DNA from: JBBWZH01 sp035544115
Lineage (GTDB): Bacteria > Actinomycetota > Actinomycetes > Mycobacteriales > CADCTP01
Reading direction: 5' to 3'
NCBI GenBank assembly: GCA_963714145.1
Contig: OY970235.1
Location: 9,672,001-9,736,000, forward strand
DNA length: 64,000 bases
Shown one piece after another: positions 30,662 through 39,124 of this stretch (position 1 is its first letter; each line of letters opens with the position of its first letter). The translations under genes were made by a program, and so were the position numbers. The notes beneath the pieces were generated by a model that ran no database searches, had not been told where the DNA came from, and worked only from the letters and a program-made list of their open reading frames with translations.

Positions 30662-31213
30662 GTGAGCAAGACGACCGCGACGCCGACACTGACGGCGGGC
30701 GAGTTGGCCGTGTGGCGGGTCTTCCTGCGGGTGCACGCCAGCCTGACCCGCCGGCTCGAGCACGACCTGCTGGTGCGGCACGACCTCCCGCTCGGGTCGT
30801 ACGACGTGCTGCTGCAACTCGCCGAGGCCCCGCAGCGCCGGCTCCGGATGACCGACCTGGCCGACCGCGTCCTGCTGTCCCGTTCCGGTCTGACCCGGCT
30901 GGTCGACCGGCTCACCGGCGATGGTCTGGTCGAGCGGCAGTCCTGCCCGTCGGACGCGCGCGGCACGTTCACCGTGCTGACCGATGCCGGGCTGAGCCGG
31001 CTCCGCGAGGCCGCCCCCACCCACCTGCGTGGCATCGAGGACTACATGACCCGCCGGCTGGAACCGGCCGAACTGGACGCGCTGGGTGAGCTGCTGGCCA
31101 AGCTCCTGCCCGAGGCCGGCCGTGAACCTCCGATCAGCGACTGCGGCGCGGCCGTGGCCGCCGAGGCCGACCCTGGCGTCATCGCACCGGCCGGCCTGTC
31201 CGGGCCCGGCTAG
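30662..31213 (+). CDS. MarR-family transcriptional regulator
   Basis: 183 residues. Winged helix with RLRMTDLADRVLLSRSGLTRLVDRLTGDGLVERQSCPSDARGTFTVLTDAG: recognition helix and the D-x-R wing typical of MarR. Being divergent from mrp it may control itself or mrp; the ligand is unknown. The stop overlaps the convergent DUF1003 stop by 4 bp. Confidence 0.88.
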   Translation: MSKTTATPTLTAGELAVWRVFLRVHASLTRRLEHDLLVRHDLPLGSYDVLLQLAEAPQRRLRMTDLADRVLLSRSGLTRLVDRLTGDGLVERQSCPSDARGTFTVLTDAGLSRLREAAPTHLRGIEDYMTRRLEPAELDALGELLAKLLPEAGREPPISDCGAAVAAEADPGVIAPAGLSGPG

Positions 31214-31704
31214 CTGGCCCGCTCGGAGTCCTCCTCGGCCGACCGGTTGTGCTCGGCCCGCTGATCGAGTTGTGACCGGATGAAGTCGCGGGTGGCCACC
31301 TCACCAAGCGCGATCCGGACCGCCGCCAGTTCCCGGGCCAGGTACTCGATGTCTGCCTTGGTCTGCTGGGCCCGCTGCCGATCCTCCTCCAGGTTGACCC
31401 GGTCCCGGTCGTCCTGCCGGTTCTGGGCGAGCAGGATCAGCGGTGCCGCGTAGGCGGCCTGCAGCGACAGCGCCAGCGTCAGGAAGATGAACGGGTACTC
31501 GTCGAACCGCATCCGGTCCGGGACGACGATGTTCCAGACCACCCAGACGATCACCACGATCGTCTGCAGCACCAGGAACCGGGCCGTGCCGATGAACCGG
31601 GCAATCGTCTCGGCGAACCGGCCGAACGCATCCGCGTCGTAGCGCGGGCCGCTGCGCCGGGCACCCCGCGGCTGGTCGAGCCGCCGCTCGGTCCGGTCAA
31701 CCAT
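31210..31704 (-). CDS. DUF1003 membrane protein
   Basis: 164 residues from ATG 31704. Two membrane helices (FLVLQTIVVIVWVVWNIVV; YPFIFLTLALSLQAAYAAPLILLAQNRQ) linked by MRFDEY and followed by a coiled coil, the DUF1003 pattern. The family is commonly paired with MgtE-like genes, as here: the start overlaps the upstream gene by 8 bp. Confidence 0.87.
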   Translation of the reverse strand: MVDRTERRLDQPRGARRSGPRYDADAFGRFAETIARFIGTARFLVLQTIVVIVWVVWNIVVPDRMRFDEYPFIFLTLALSLQAAYAAPLILLAQNRQDDRDRVNLEEDRQRAQQTKADIEYLARELAAVRIALGEVATRDFIRSQLDQRAEHNRSAEEDSERAS

Positions 31705-32947
31705 CGGTGTCCCGCTCCCGCCAGTCCTCGGGCAGCAGGTGGTCGAGCACATCGTCCACCGTCACCGCGCCGACCAGGCGGTCATGCTCGTCCACCACCG
31801 CACCGGCGACCAGGTTGTAGGTCGCGAGGTACCGGGTGACCTCGGTCAGCGGCGTGTCCGGCCGCAGCGGATCCAGGTCATTGTCGACCACCCCACTCAC
31901 CAGCGCCGACGGTGGCTCGCGGAGCAGCCGCTGGATGTGCGCGACGCCCAGGTAGCGACCGGTCGGCGTCTCCGACGGTGGTCGGCACACGTAGACCTGC
32001 GTCGCCAGGGCCGGGGTGACCTCCGGGTTCCGGACCCGGGCCAGTGCCTCCGCGATGGTCGAATCCGGCGGCAGGATGATCGGCTCGCTGGTCATCAGGC
32101 CGCCGGCGGTGTCCTCCGAGTACGTCAGCAGCCGGCGGACCGGCGCCGCCTCCTGCGGCTCCATCAACTGCAGCAGCCGCTCCTGTTCGTCGTCCGGCAG
32201 CTCATGCAGCAGGTCGGCGGCATCGTCCGGGTTCATGGCCTCCAGCACGTCGGCGGCCCGTTCATCGGCCAACCGCGCGATGATCGCGACCTGGTCCTCC
32301 TCCGGCAACTCCTCCAGCACATCGGCGAGCCGTTCGTCGTCCAGCGCCGCGGCGACCTCCTGCCGGCGCTTGTCGGAGAGGTCCTGGATGGCGCGGGCCA
32401 GGTCGGCCGGGCGCAGCGTCGCCAGCACCGCGAGCAGATGCTCGGCGCCCTGCCCCTCCTGCGTGACACCGAGACCGGCCACCTCCGACCACTCGACCTG
32501 CCGGATATGCCCCCGCCGCCGGGACAACCGCCCACCGGGGTGCTCCCGGACGGCGACCCGGGTCACCACCCAGTCCCGTGTCCGGGACTGCTCCATCGCC
32601 GCATCGACCACGGTGACGGTCACCCCGGATTCGGCCAGCGTGACCTGCCGATCGAGGAGATCACCGAGAACCAGGGCTTCGGCCGGACGCTGCTCGAAGC
32701 GGCGCAGGTTGACGCTGCCGGTGGACAGGACCACCGCGTCGGCCTCCGCAGACGTCATCCGTCCAATCGGGACGAAGATGCGTCGACGGTGCTGAATCTC
32801 CACAACGAGCCCGATGACCCGCGGAGGTTGGGCTCCGACCCGGAGCGCAACCACTACGTCGCGGACCTTGCCGACCGGGTCACCGTTGGGGTCGAAAACG
32901 GCGACGCCGGCCAGGCGGGCGATGAAGATCCTGGTGGCCGTCGGCAC
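31697..32947 (-). CDS. MgtE N-domain/CBS protein with PRC-barrel-like start, no channel domain
   Basis: 416 residues from GTG 32947. N-terminal PRC-barrel-like segments (FIARLAGVAVFDPNGDPVGKVRDVVV), then the MgtE intracellular N domain of repeated helical units (LADVLEELPEEDQVAIIARLADERAADVLEAMNPDDAADLLHELPDDE) and a CBS pair. The MgtE transmembrane channel is absent, so this is a soluble magnesium-sensing or regulatory relative rather than a transporter. It probably acts with the DUF1003 membrane partner encoded next. Confidence 0.85.
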   Translation of the reverse strand: MPTATRIFIARLAGVAVFDPNGDPVGKVRDVVVALRVGAQPPRVIGLVVEIQHRRRIFVPIGRMTSAEADAVVLSTGSVNLRRFEQRPAEALVLGDLLDRQVTLAESGVTVTVVDAAMEQSRTRDWVVTRVAVREHPGGRLSRRRGHIRQVEWSEVAGLGVTQEGQGAEHLLAVLATLRPADLARAIQDLSDKRRQEVAAALDDERLADVLEELPEEDQVAIIARLADERAADVLEAMNPDDAADLLHELPDDEQERLLQLMEPQEAAPVRRLLTYSEDTAGGLMTSEPIILPPDSTIAEALARVRNPEVTPALATQVYVCRPPSETPTGRYLGVAHIQRLLREPPSALVSGVVDNDLDPLRPDTPLTEVTRYLATYNLVAGAVVDEHDRLVGAVTVDDVLDHLLPEDWRERDTDG

Positions 32948-32955
32948 GAAAGCTG

Positions 32956-32961
32956 AGGCTA
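32956..32961 (-). promoter_or_regulatory. -10 box that sets the MgtE-like start
   Basis: TAGCCT on the minus strand, 8 nt before GTG 32947; supports this start over the TTG at 32989. Confidence 0.5.
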
Positions 32962-33059
32962 CCGTCGCTGGCGATGCCCGCACCGGCAACCGCCGACATG
33001 CCGCGGTCGACGCTTTCCGGCCGGCGGCCGGCAGCGCTCGGTGGCGCCCGTGGTCGCGG

Positions 33060-33065
33060 TAGCGT
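33060..33065 (+). promoter_or_regulatory. -10 box of leaderless phzF-type gene
   Basis: TAGCGT, 6 nt before ATG 33072. Confidence 0.5.
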
Positions 33066-33071
33066 CGCCGG

Positions 33072-33941
33072 ATGCCGACGTTTCCATATCACGTAGTCGA
33101 CGTCTTCACCGACCGGCCGTTCGCCGGCAATCCACTGGCCGTGGTGCTCGACGCGGACGACCTGCCGACCGAGGCGATGCAGACCATCGCCCGCGAGTTC
33201 AATCTGTCCGAGACAACGTTCCCGATGCAGTCGGCGGTCGCGGACTACCGGCTGCGCATCTTCACCCCCATCCGGGAACTGGCGTTTGCCGGGCATCCGA
33301 GCGTCGGTACCGCCTGGCTGCTTGCCCAGCTGCGTCGGATCCAGGTAGGCGAGGTTCGGCAGGAGTGTGCGGTCGGCGTGCTTCCGATCGAGGTCACCGA
33401 CACCGGCGCGACCTTGACCGGTGGCCCGACCTCGCATGGCGAGGCGCTGGACCCGGCGCCGCTGCTGTCCCTGTTCGGTCTCGACCCGGCCGCCGCCGAT
33501 GGGCCGCCGCCACGGGCCGCGAGCTCCGGGACGTCCTTTCTCTATCTGCCGGTACCGCCGGACGCGATCGGCCGGCTCGGCGTGCCGGAGCAGGCCGCGC
33601 TGCAGCGGATCACGGCCGAGGCCGGGGTGAACGGCATCGTCGCGTTCGTCTGGGATCCGCGGCAGCTGAGGTCGCACGCCCGGGTGTTCGTGCCCGGCAT
33701 CGGCGAGGACCCCGCCACCGGCTCCGCCGCGGTTGGCTTCGGTGTCTACCTCGCCGCCAGCAACCTGGTCGATCCGGACGGGACGACCGCCTACCGGATC
33801 GACCAGGGCAGCGAGATCCTGCGTCCCTCGGCGCTCAGTTGCACGGTCAGCTGCACCGCCGGAACGGTGGTCAAGACCACGGTCGCCGGTGAGGTGCACC
33901 GGGTCGCGTCCGGTGAGCTCATCCGGCCGCCATCCGCCTAG
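33072..33941 (+). CDS. PhzF-family isomerase/epimerase-like protein
   Basis: 289 residues. Diaminopimelate-epimerase-like fold: VVDVFTDRPFAGNPLAVVLDA, the catalytic Glu in EFNLSETTF, LAFAGHPSVGTAWLL, and VPGIGEDPATGSAAVGFGVYL. Family members isomerise or epimerise small acids; this one is not in a phenazine cluster, so the substrate is unknown. The stop overlaps the convergent gene by 4 bp. Confidence 0.88.
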   Translation: MPTFPYHVVDVFTDRPFAGNPLAVVLDADDLPTEAMQTIAREFNLSETTFPMQSAVADYRLRIFTPIRELAFAGHPSVGTAWLLAQLRRIQVGEVRQECAVGVLPIEVTDTGATLTGGPTSHGEALDPAPLLSLFGLDPAAADGPPPRAASSGTSFLYLPVPPDAIGRLGVPEQAALQRITAEAGVNGIVAFVWDPRQLRSHARVFVPGIGEDPATGSAAVGFGVYLAASNLVDPDGTTAYRIDQGSEILRPSALSCTVSCTAGTVVKTTVAGEVHRVASGELIRPPSA

Positions 33942-34450
33942 CTGGCCTCGGCGCCGCGCCGGCGCCGGCCCAGGGTGAACGGCACCCGGGTCGGCGTCCG
34001 GGCCGGCGACGGGGGCGGCGGACCGGCGAGTGAGCCGGTCGGCAGCGTGCTGCCGGCCTCGACCAACTCGCCCGTCGGCGTGAGCCGCAGGACGGCACAG
34101 GACCGCGCCCAGCGCTGCTCCGCCTCGGCCGCGTCGGTGAGGTTGAGCCGGGCCGTGAGCATCCCCGGCACGACCTCCTGCCAGCCCTCGGTGCCAGGCG
34201 TGAGCCGCGATACCGACGCCCGCCAGGTCACGATCCGGCCGCCCTTGTCGGCGGAGCGGACAATGACATCGCAGCCAGCGGCGTCGACCAGGCCCGGTGC
34301 CGGCTGCTCGCCCTCGCCGGTGACCACGTAGGCCGAGTCGTCCCGCCAGACGTGCCAGACCGCGGCCGGTCGGGAATGCCCAGGTACGCAGAGCCAGACC
34401 AGATCGGACTTCTTGGTCGCCTCGGCGATGAGTGACGGTACTTCGGCCAC
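33938..34450 (-). CDS. Hypothetical protein, possible pyridoxamine-oxidase-like split barrel
   Basis: 170 residues from GTG 34450. VWLCVPGHSRPAAVWHVWRDDSAYVVTGEGEQPAPGL resembles the start of a flavin/F420-type split beta-barrel, but no cofactor motif is certain. C-terminal Pro-rich then Arg-rich tail (FTLGRRRRGAEAS). It could be a small conserved actinobacterial protein of unknown role. Confidence 0.6.
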   Translation of the reverse strand: MAEVPSLIAEATKKSDLVWLCVPGHSRPAAVWHVWRDDSAYVVTGEGEQPAPGLVDAAGCDVIVRSADKGGRIVTWRASVSRLTPGTEGWQEVVPGMLTARLNLTDAAEAEQRWARSCAVLRLTPTGELVEAGSTLPTGSLAGPPPPSPARTPTRVPFTLGRRRRGAEAS

Positions 34451-34541
34451 GCCGCAAGCCTGCCACGGCCGGCCGGATCCGGATAGTGATCGCGGCCGCG
34501 GCGCCACCGGTCACATGCCGCCAGCCTGCAAGGATGGAGCG

Positions 34542-35504
34542 GTGAGCGCCGATCGGCGGCCGGAGCCGACGCCGGTGCCACCACCACCAGCCGGTCGTCG
34601 GTCCATCGGGACCGAGGCGATCGCCGTACCTCCGCCGCGGGAGCTTGGCCTGCTCGTGGTCGCACTCGCCGCGGTGGCGACATCTGGGCCGCTGATTGCC
34701 GCGACCGCGGCGCCGGCGCTGGCGATCGCGTTCTGGCGCAACGCGCTGGCGAGCTTCGCGGTGCTCCCGGTCGCGCTGGTCCGGGCCCGAGCGGAACTCC
34801 GTGGGCTCACCCGCCGCGACTGGCGGCTCTGCCTGCTCGCTGGGGCGCTGCTGGCCGGGCACTTCGCCACCTGGGTGCCGAGCATCTCGCTGACGTCGGT
34901 CGCCTCGTCGACCGCCCTGGTGGCCACCCAACCGGTCTGGGCCGCGCTGCTGGCCCGAGTCGCCGGTCGTCGGGTGCGGACCTCGGTATGGCTCGGCATC
35001 GGTGTATCGGTAGCCGGCGCCGCCCTGCTGACCGGCGCGGACGTGTCGCTGTCCGGGCGAGCACTGCTCGGAGACGTGCTCGCCACTGTCGGCGGCGTGC
35101 TGGCGGCGGCGTACGTGACCACCGGCGGCGCGGTCCGCGGGCGGGTGAGCACGACCGCGTATACCGCCGTCTGCTATAGCTCGTGCGCTGGGCTGCTGCT
35201 CGTCCTCTGCTTGGCGACCGGCCAGCGGCTCGGCGGGTACGACGGCGGGACCTGGGTGAAGCTCGGTGGATTGACGATCGGCGCCCAACTGCTCGGCCAT
35301 TCGCTGTTCAACGTGCTGCTGCGGACGACCAGCCCGACCGCGTTGAGCCTCGCGATCCTGTTCGAAGTGCCCGGCGCGTCCCTGATCGCCGCGGTCTGGC
35401 TCCATCAGGTGCCCGCCGTGACGGCGATCCCCGGTCTGCTGCTGTTGCTTGCCGGCATCGCGGTGGTGGTGAGCGCGGGCACCCGAGCGGTGCCAGCCGA
35501 ATAG
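34542..35504 (+). CDS. EamA/DMT-superfamily transporter
   Basis: 320 residues from GTG 34542 with AAGGATGGAG upstream. Ten hydrophobic segments in two EamA repeats, e.g. LGLLVVALAAVATSGPLIAA, SIGV-like SVWLGIGVSVAGAALLTGADV, and SLAILFEVPGASLIAAVWLHQVP. Exports an unknown small metabolite. N-terminal ~35 residues are Pro-rich and cytoplasmic. Confidence 0.87.
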   Translation: MSADRRPEPTPVPPPPAGRRSIGTEAIAVPPPRELGLLVVALAAVATSGPLIAATAAPALAIAFWRNALASFAVLPVALVRARAELRGLTRRDWRLCLLAGALLAGHFATWVPSISLTSVASSTALVATQPVWAALLARVAGRRVRTSVWLGIGVSVAGAALLTGADVSLSGRALLGDVLATVGGVLAAAYVTTGGAVRGRVSTTAYTAVCYSSCAGLLLVLCLATGQRLGGYDGGTWVKLGGLTIGAQLLGHSLFNVLLRTTSPTALSLAILFEVPGASLIAAVWLHQVPAVTAIPGLLLLLAGIAVVVSAGTRAVPAE

Positions 35505-35594
35505 CTGGCGTTGGCCGTCCCGCCCTGTGACTGACCGAACAGCAGTCGTGCCAGGCGGCTGACTACGATCGGTTGGATCGTCGAAGGAGGCGCC

Positions 35595-36545
35595 GTGGCC
35601 CCGCAGCTTCGTCCCCGCCGGTCGTGTCTCGCCGTTCCGGGCAGCTCTCCGAAGATGCTGGACAAGGCGCAGATCCTGCCGGCGGACCAGGTCTTCCTCG
35701 ACCTCGAAGACGCTGTCGCCCCGGACGCCAAGGAGGGCGCCCGCAAGAACATCGTCGACGTGCTGACGACCGGCGATTGGCTGGGCAAGACCCGCGTGGT
35801 TCGGGTCAACGACCTCACCACACACTGGACCTACCGGGATGTCGTGACGGTGGTCGAGGGCGCCGGCGCCCACTTGGACTGTGTGATGCTGCCCAAGGTC
35901 CAGTCCGCCGACCAGGTGCGCTGGCTCGACATCACGCTCGCGCAGATCGAGCGGACGATGGGCTACGAGGTCGGCAGGATCGGTATCGAGGCTCAGATCG
36001 AGAACGCCCAGGGCCTGATCAACGTCAACGACATCGCGTTCGCCTCTGACCGGGTCGAGACGATCATCTTCGGGCCGGCCGACTTCATGGCCAGCATCAA
36101 CATGCGCAGCCTTGTCGTCGGCGAGCAGCCGCCCGGCTACGACGTTGGCGACGCGTATCACTACGTGCTCATGCGCATCCTGATGGCCGCCCGTGCTCGC
36201 GGTGTCCAGGCGATCGACGGCCCGTACCTGCAGATCCGTGACATCGACGGCTTCCGCCGCGTCGCCGGTCGGTCCGCCGCCCTGGGGTTCGACGGGAAGT
36301 GGGTGTTGCATCCGGGCCAGGTCGACGCGGCGAACGAGGTCTTCTCGCCGTCGCAGGCTGACTACGACCACGCCGAGTTGATCTTGGACGCGTACGACTA
36401 CTACACCACGGTGCAGAAGGTCGGGGCGGTGATGCTGGGCGACGAGATGATCGACGAGGCGTCGCGGAAGATGGCGGCGGTGCTTGCCGCCAAGGGTCGT
36501 GCTGCCGGGCTGACCCGCACGGGCACCTTCACGCCGCCGGCCTGA
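35595..36545 (+). CDS. HpcH/HpaI-type CoA-ester lyase (malyl-CoA/citramalyl-CoA lyase-like)
   Basis: 316 residues, GTG start with GAAGGAGGC upstream. CitE/Mcl TIM-barrel motifs: RRSCLAVPGSSPKMLDKA, FLDLEDAVAPDAKEGAR, IGIEAQIENAQGLINV (Mg-binding Glu region), IIFGPADFMASINM, and KWVLHPGQVDAANEVFSPS. Cleaves or forms malyl-CoA- or methylmalyl-CoA-type esters. The acyl-CoA dehydrogenase gene follows 96 bp later, so a shared acyl-CoA pathway is likely. Confidence 0.87.
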   Translation: MAPQLRPRRSCLAVPGSSPKMLDKAQILPADQVFLDLEDAVAPDAKEGARKNIVDVLTTGDWLGKTRVVRVNDLTTHWTYRDVVTVVEGAGAHLDCVMLPKVQSADQVRWLDITLAQIERTMGYEVGRIGIEAQIENAQGLINVNDIAFASDRVETIIFGPADFMASINMRSLVVGEQPPGYDVGDAYHYVLMRILMAARARGVQAIDGPYLQIRDIDGFRRVAGRSAALGFDGKWVLHPGQVDAANEVFSPSQADYDHAELILDAYDYYTTVQKVGAVMLGDEMIDEASRKMAAVLAAKGRAAGLTRTGTFTPPA

Positions 36546-36641
36546 CGCCAGCCCTGCCGTCGTCCCAGCCGTCCAAGCCCGACTGCGTTCGGGCCGGGCG
36601 GGATAGATGTTCCCCGACGAAGCCGTGTGACAGGAGCACCC

Positions 36642-37847
36642 ATGGCCCGCCTCGCCCAGACCTCGGACCTGACCGAGATCCAACAGGAGATCCTGGCGAC
36701 CGTTCGCTCGTTCGTGGAGAAGGAGATCCTGCCGTACGCCACAGAGCTGGAGCACAAGGACGAGTTCCCGGCCGCGATTGTCGACGGCATGAAGGAGATG
36801 GGCCTGTTCGGCCTCACGATCCCGGAGGAGTTCGGTGGCCTTGGCGAGTCGCTGCTGACCTACGCGCTGGTGGTCGAGGAGATCGCGCGCGGCTGGATGA
36901 GCGTCTCCGGCGTCATCAACACGCATTTCATCGTGGCGTACATGATCAACCAGCACGGGACCGCGGAGCAGAAGCAGCGGTTGCTGCCCCGGATGGCGAC
37001 CGGCGAGCTGCGCGGGGCGTTCTCGATGTCCGAGCCGGGATGTGGGTCTGATGTCGCCGCGCTCACCTCGCGGGGTGTGCAGGATGGCGATGACTTTCTG
37101 CTCACCGGCCAGAAGATGTGGCTGACCAATGGTGCTCGGGCCGGCCTGGTTGCCACGTTGGTACGCACCGATGAGGGAGTGGACTCGGTCTACAAGAACC
37201 TCACCACATTCCTCATCGAGAAGGAGCCCGGGTTCGGCGAGGCCGGCCCGGGGCTCACGATTCCGGGCAAGATTGAGAAGATGGGCTACAAGGGCGTCGA
37301 GACCACTGAGATGATCCTTGACAGCCACCGGGTGCCCGCCTCGTCGATTCTCGGCGGCGCCGCGGAGGGCCGCGGCCACGGCTTCTACCAGATGATGGAC
37401 GGGGTGGAGGTCGGTCGGGTCAACGTGGCGGCGCGGGCCTGTGGAATCATGCTTCGAGCGTTCGAACTCGCGATTGACTACAGCCAGCAGCGCAAGACGT
37501 TCGGCCGGCAGATTGCCGATCACCAGGCCATCGCCTTCAAGTTGGCCGAGATGGCCACCAAGGTCGAGGCCGGGCACCTGATGATGGTGAACGCCGCTCG
37601 CCTCAAGGACTCGGGGCAGCGGAACGACGTCGAGGCCGGGATGGCGAAGTACCTGGCCTCGGAATACTGCTATGAGGTCACCACCGAGGCCTTCCGGATT
37701 CACGGCGGCTACGGCTACTCCAAGGAGTACGAGATCGAGCGACTGTTCCGGGAGGCGCCGTTCCTGCTCATCGGCGAGGGCACGAGCGAGATCCAGAAGA
37801 CCATCATCAGCCGCGGCCTGCTCCGGGAGTACCGCCGGCCCAGTTGA
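36642..37847 (+). CDS. Acyl-CoA dehydrogenase
   Basis: 401 residues from ATG 36642 (CAGGAG at ribosome-binding distance; GTG 36627 is less likely). FAD flavoprotein that makes an alpha-beta double bond in acyl-CoA. Motifs: AFSMSEPGCGSDVAALTS, KMWLTNGARAGL, the substrate loop MGYKGVETTEMIL, QRKTFGRQIADHQAIAFKLAEM, and the catalytic Glu region IHGGYGYSKEYEIERLFREAPFLLIGEGTSEIQK. Chain-length preference cannot be read from the sequence. Confidence 0.92.
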   Translation: MARLAQTSDLTEIQQEILATVRSFVEKEILPYATELEHKDEFPAAIVDGMKEMGLFGLTIPEEFGGLGESLLTYALVVEEIARGWMSVSGVINTHFIVAYMINQHGTAEQKQRLLPRMATGELRGAFSMSEPGCGSDVAALTSRGVQDGDDFLLTGQKMWLTNGARAGLVATLVRTDEGVDSVYKNLTTFLIEKEPGFGEAGPGLTIPGKIEKMGYKGVETTEMILDSHRVPASSILGGAAEGRGHGFYQMMDGVEVGRVNVAARACGIMLRAFELAIDYSQQRKTFGRQIADHQAIAFKLAEMATKVEAGHLMMVNAARLKDSGQRNDVEAGMAKYLASEYCYEVTTEAFRIHGGYGYSKEYEIERLFREAPFLLIGEGTSEIQKTIISRGLLREYRRPS

Positions 37848-37940
37848 GCCGATCGGCCAAGCAACTGTCGGCCGACGGCCGACTCTGTCAGACTCCCTGG
37901 CTGCACCGCACGGGTACGGTGCCGGCAGGGGAGGCAGCAG

Positions 37941-38627
37941 GTGATCCCGGCTCAGATCGCGGGGAGCCGCGTTGGTGACGACGCGGATCTGCGCCGCCGA
38001 CTGGCCGTACTGGCGCGGGTGGCCGCGGCCGGTGCCGGTGCCGTTCTTGCCGCCGGATTCGTGCTGGTGGCTACGGACGGCACCCAGAAGAGCGCATCGG
38101 CGCAGGCCAGTGGGGCGCCGGCCAAGCCCAGTCCGTCCGGCGGCATCGGCAGCACGGCCGACGCGGCCGGTCCGACGCCGAAGGGCAGCCTGACTTCGCC
38201 GGTGTCCTGGCGGGTCAAGAGCACCGGCGACCGGGCGAAGGACGCCGCGATCGCCGGCTATAAGAACTACCTCGGGACGACCGTCCGGCTGGGTGAGGCG
38301 CCGGACCCGTCCGATCCGGCACTCTCGCAGGTCGCCGTTGACCCGGAGCTGAGCCGGTTCCGGCGGGCACTGTCGGTGAGTAGTGACGCGCAGGTCAGCC
38401 GGCACGGGCGCGTCGACGTGACAGCCTGGATCATGAGCCTGCAGGGTCGCCAGGCGATCGTGGTGGGGTGCGCGGATTCGTCCGCGCAGGAGCTGTACGA
38501 CGGCTCGACCCGCCGCTCGGCGTGGCGCGGCGGGATCGTGGTGACCGCTGTCCGACTTCGTCTGGAGGCCGGGCGCTGGCTGGTCTACCAGGTGAATCCG
38601 ATGCCACGGTCGCGCTGTTTGAGGTGA
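37941..38627 (+). CDS. Membrane-anchored protein of unknown function
   Basis: 228 residues, GTG start with GGGGAGGC upstream. One N-terminal helix (VLARVAAAGAGAVLAAGFVLVATDG), a Ser/Pro/Gly linker, and an external domain (SWRVKSTGDRAKDAAIAGYKNYLGTTVRLGEAPDPSDPAL ... TAVRLRLEAGRWLVYQVNP) that resembles NTF2-like or Mce-associated assembly domains. It ends before the Tad regulatory region. Confidence 0.7.
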   Translation: MIPAQIAGSRVGDDADLRRRLAVLARVAAAGAGAVLAAGFVLVATDGTQKSASAQASGAPAKPSPSGGIGSTADAAGPTPKGSLTSPVSWRVKSTGDRAKDAAIAGYKNYLGTTVRLGEAPDPSDPALSQVAVDPELSRFRRALSVSSDAQVSRHGRVDVTAWIMSLQGRQAIVVGCADSSAQELYDGSTRRSAWRGGIVVTAVRLRLEAGRWLVYQVNPMPRSRCLR

Positions 38628-38950
38628 CGGCGCCGCGACTCGCGGGCCGTACCGGAAAGGCGACGCCTTACCCGGCGACCTGCCGGCGCGCCGGCGGCCG
38701 GAGAGCGCCGCCCACAGCGACCGGGCCAGCCGCAGCAGGAACAGCGCGGTGGGCCGGGCTCGGTAGCTCGGCATGGAGTTCGCTGTCGAGCCCGGCATAG
38801 CATGCACCACCCTTCGCGTCATTTCGATTTCCGACGAACAATGCTCGCTGACCCGCGGCGGCGGGGCGGGCTGGTCGGATTGCCGGCGCGGCCTTGATTC
38901 CTGCTGACTGCACCCGACGGTACGACGGCCGCGCGCACGGGCGTCAACCC
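38628..38950. other. Intergenic stretch without a convincing gene
   Basis: The long minus-strand frames here follow the codon bias of the opposite strand and show no motif or ribosome-binding site. The part nearest 38800-38860 is less GC-rich (TCATTTCGATTTCCGAC). Confidence 0.5.
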
Positions 38951-38952
38951 AC

Positions 38953-38999
38953 GATGGCGATCTGTGGATAACTATTTTGGTTATCCACAGATCGTCATC
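38953..38999. promoter_or_regulatory. Long palindrome containing two perfect DnaA boxes
   Basis: Perfect 14-bp arms GATCTGTGGATAAC (38959-38972) and GTTATCCACAGATC (38980-38993) around a 7-nt AT-rich loop (TATTTTG); pairing extends to ~20 bp with one wobble. Each arm holds TTATCCACA, the DnaA box consensus, in opposite orientation. It is located 125 bp before tadA. Either a DnaA-controlled operator or the site of another dyad-binding regulator. Confidence 0.7.
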
Positions 39000-39005
39000 T
39001 CGTAC

Positions 39006-39033
39006 TTGCCGTCCGGTCTGAAACGCCTACGCT
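39006..39033 (+). promoter_or_regulatory. Candidate promoter of the Tad operon
   Basis: TTGCCG (39006-39011), 16-nt spacer, TACGCT (39028-39033). It lies right after the palindrome, so a protein bound there would touch the -35 region. Predicted 5' leader is ~85 nt. Confidence 0.4.
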
Positions 39034-39124
39034 CGCCGCAACAAGCAGTTGATGACGCGACGCGGAGGCGCCCTATGCACGGGGGATCTGTTTGTTGTTG
39101 GCGACGGCTGATCCGGAGCATGCC

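Noticed and set aside
32880..38822. A 1980-codon open frame on the minus strand
   Set aside because: It is antisense to MgtE-like, phzF, EamA, lyase, acyl-CoA dehydrogenase and secreted-protein genes. It mirrors their codon bias, is low in complexity and shows no domain. High GC makes stop codons rare on the opposite strand.
38953..38999. A replication origin
   Set aside because: Only two DnaA boxes, no dnaA/dnaN or parAB nearby and no AT-rich unwinding element; better read as a regulatory dyad.
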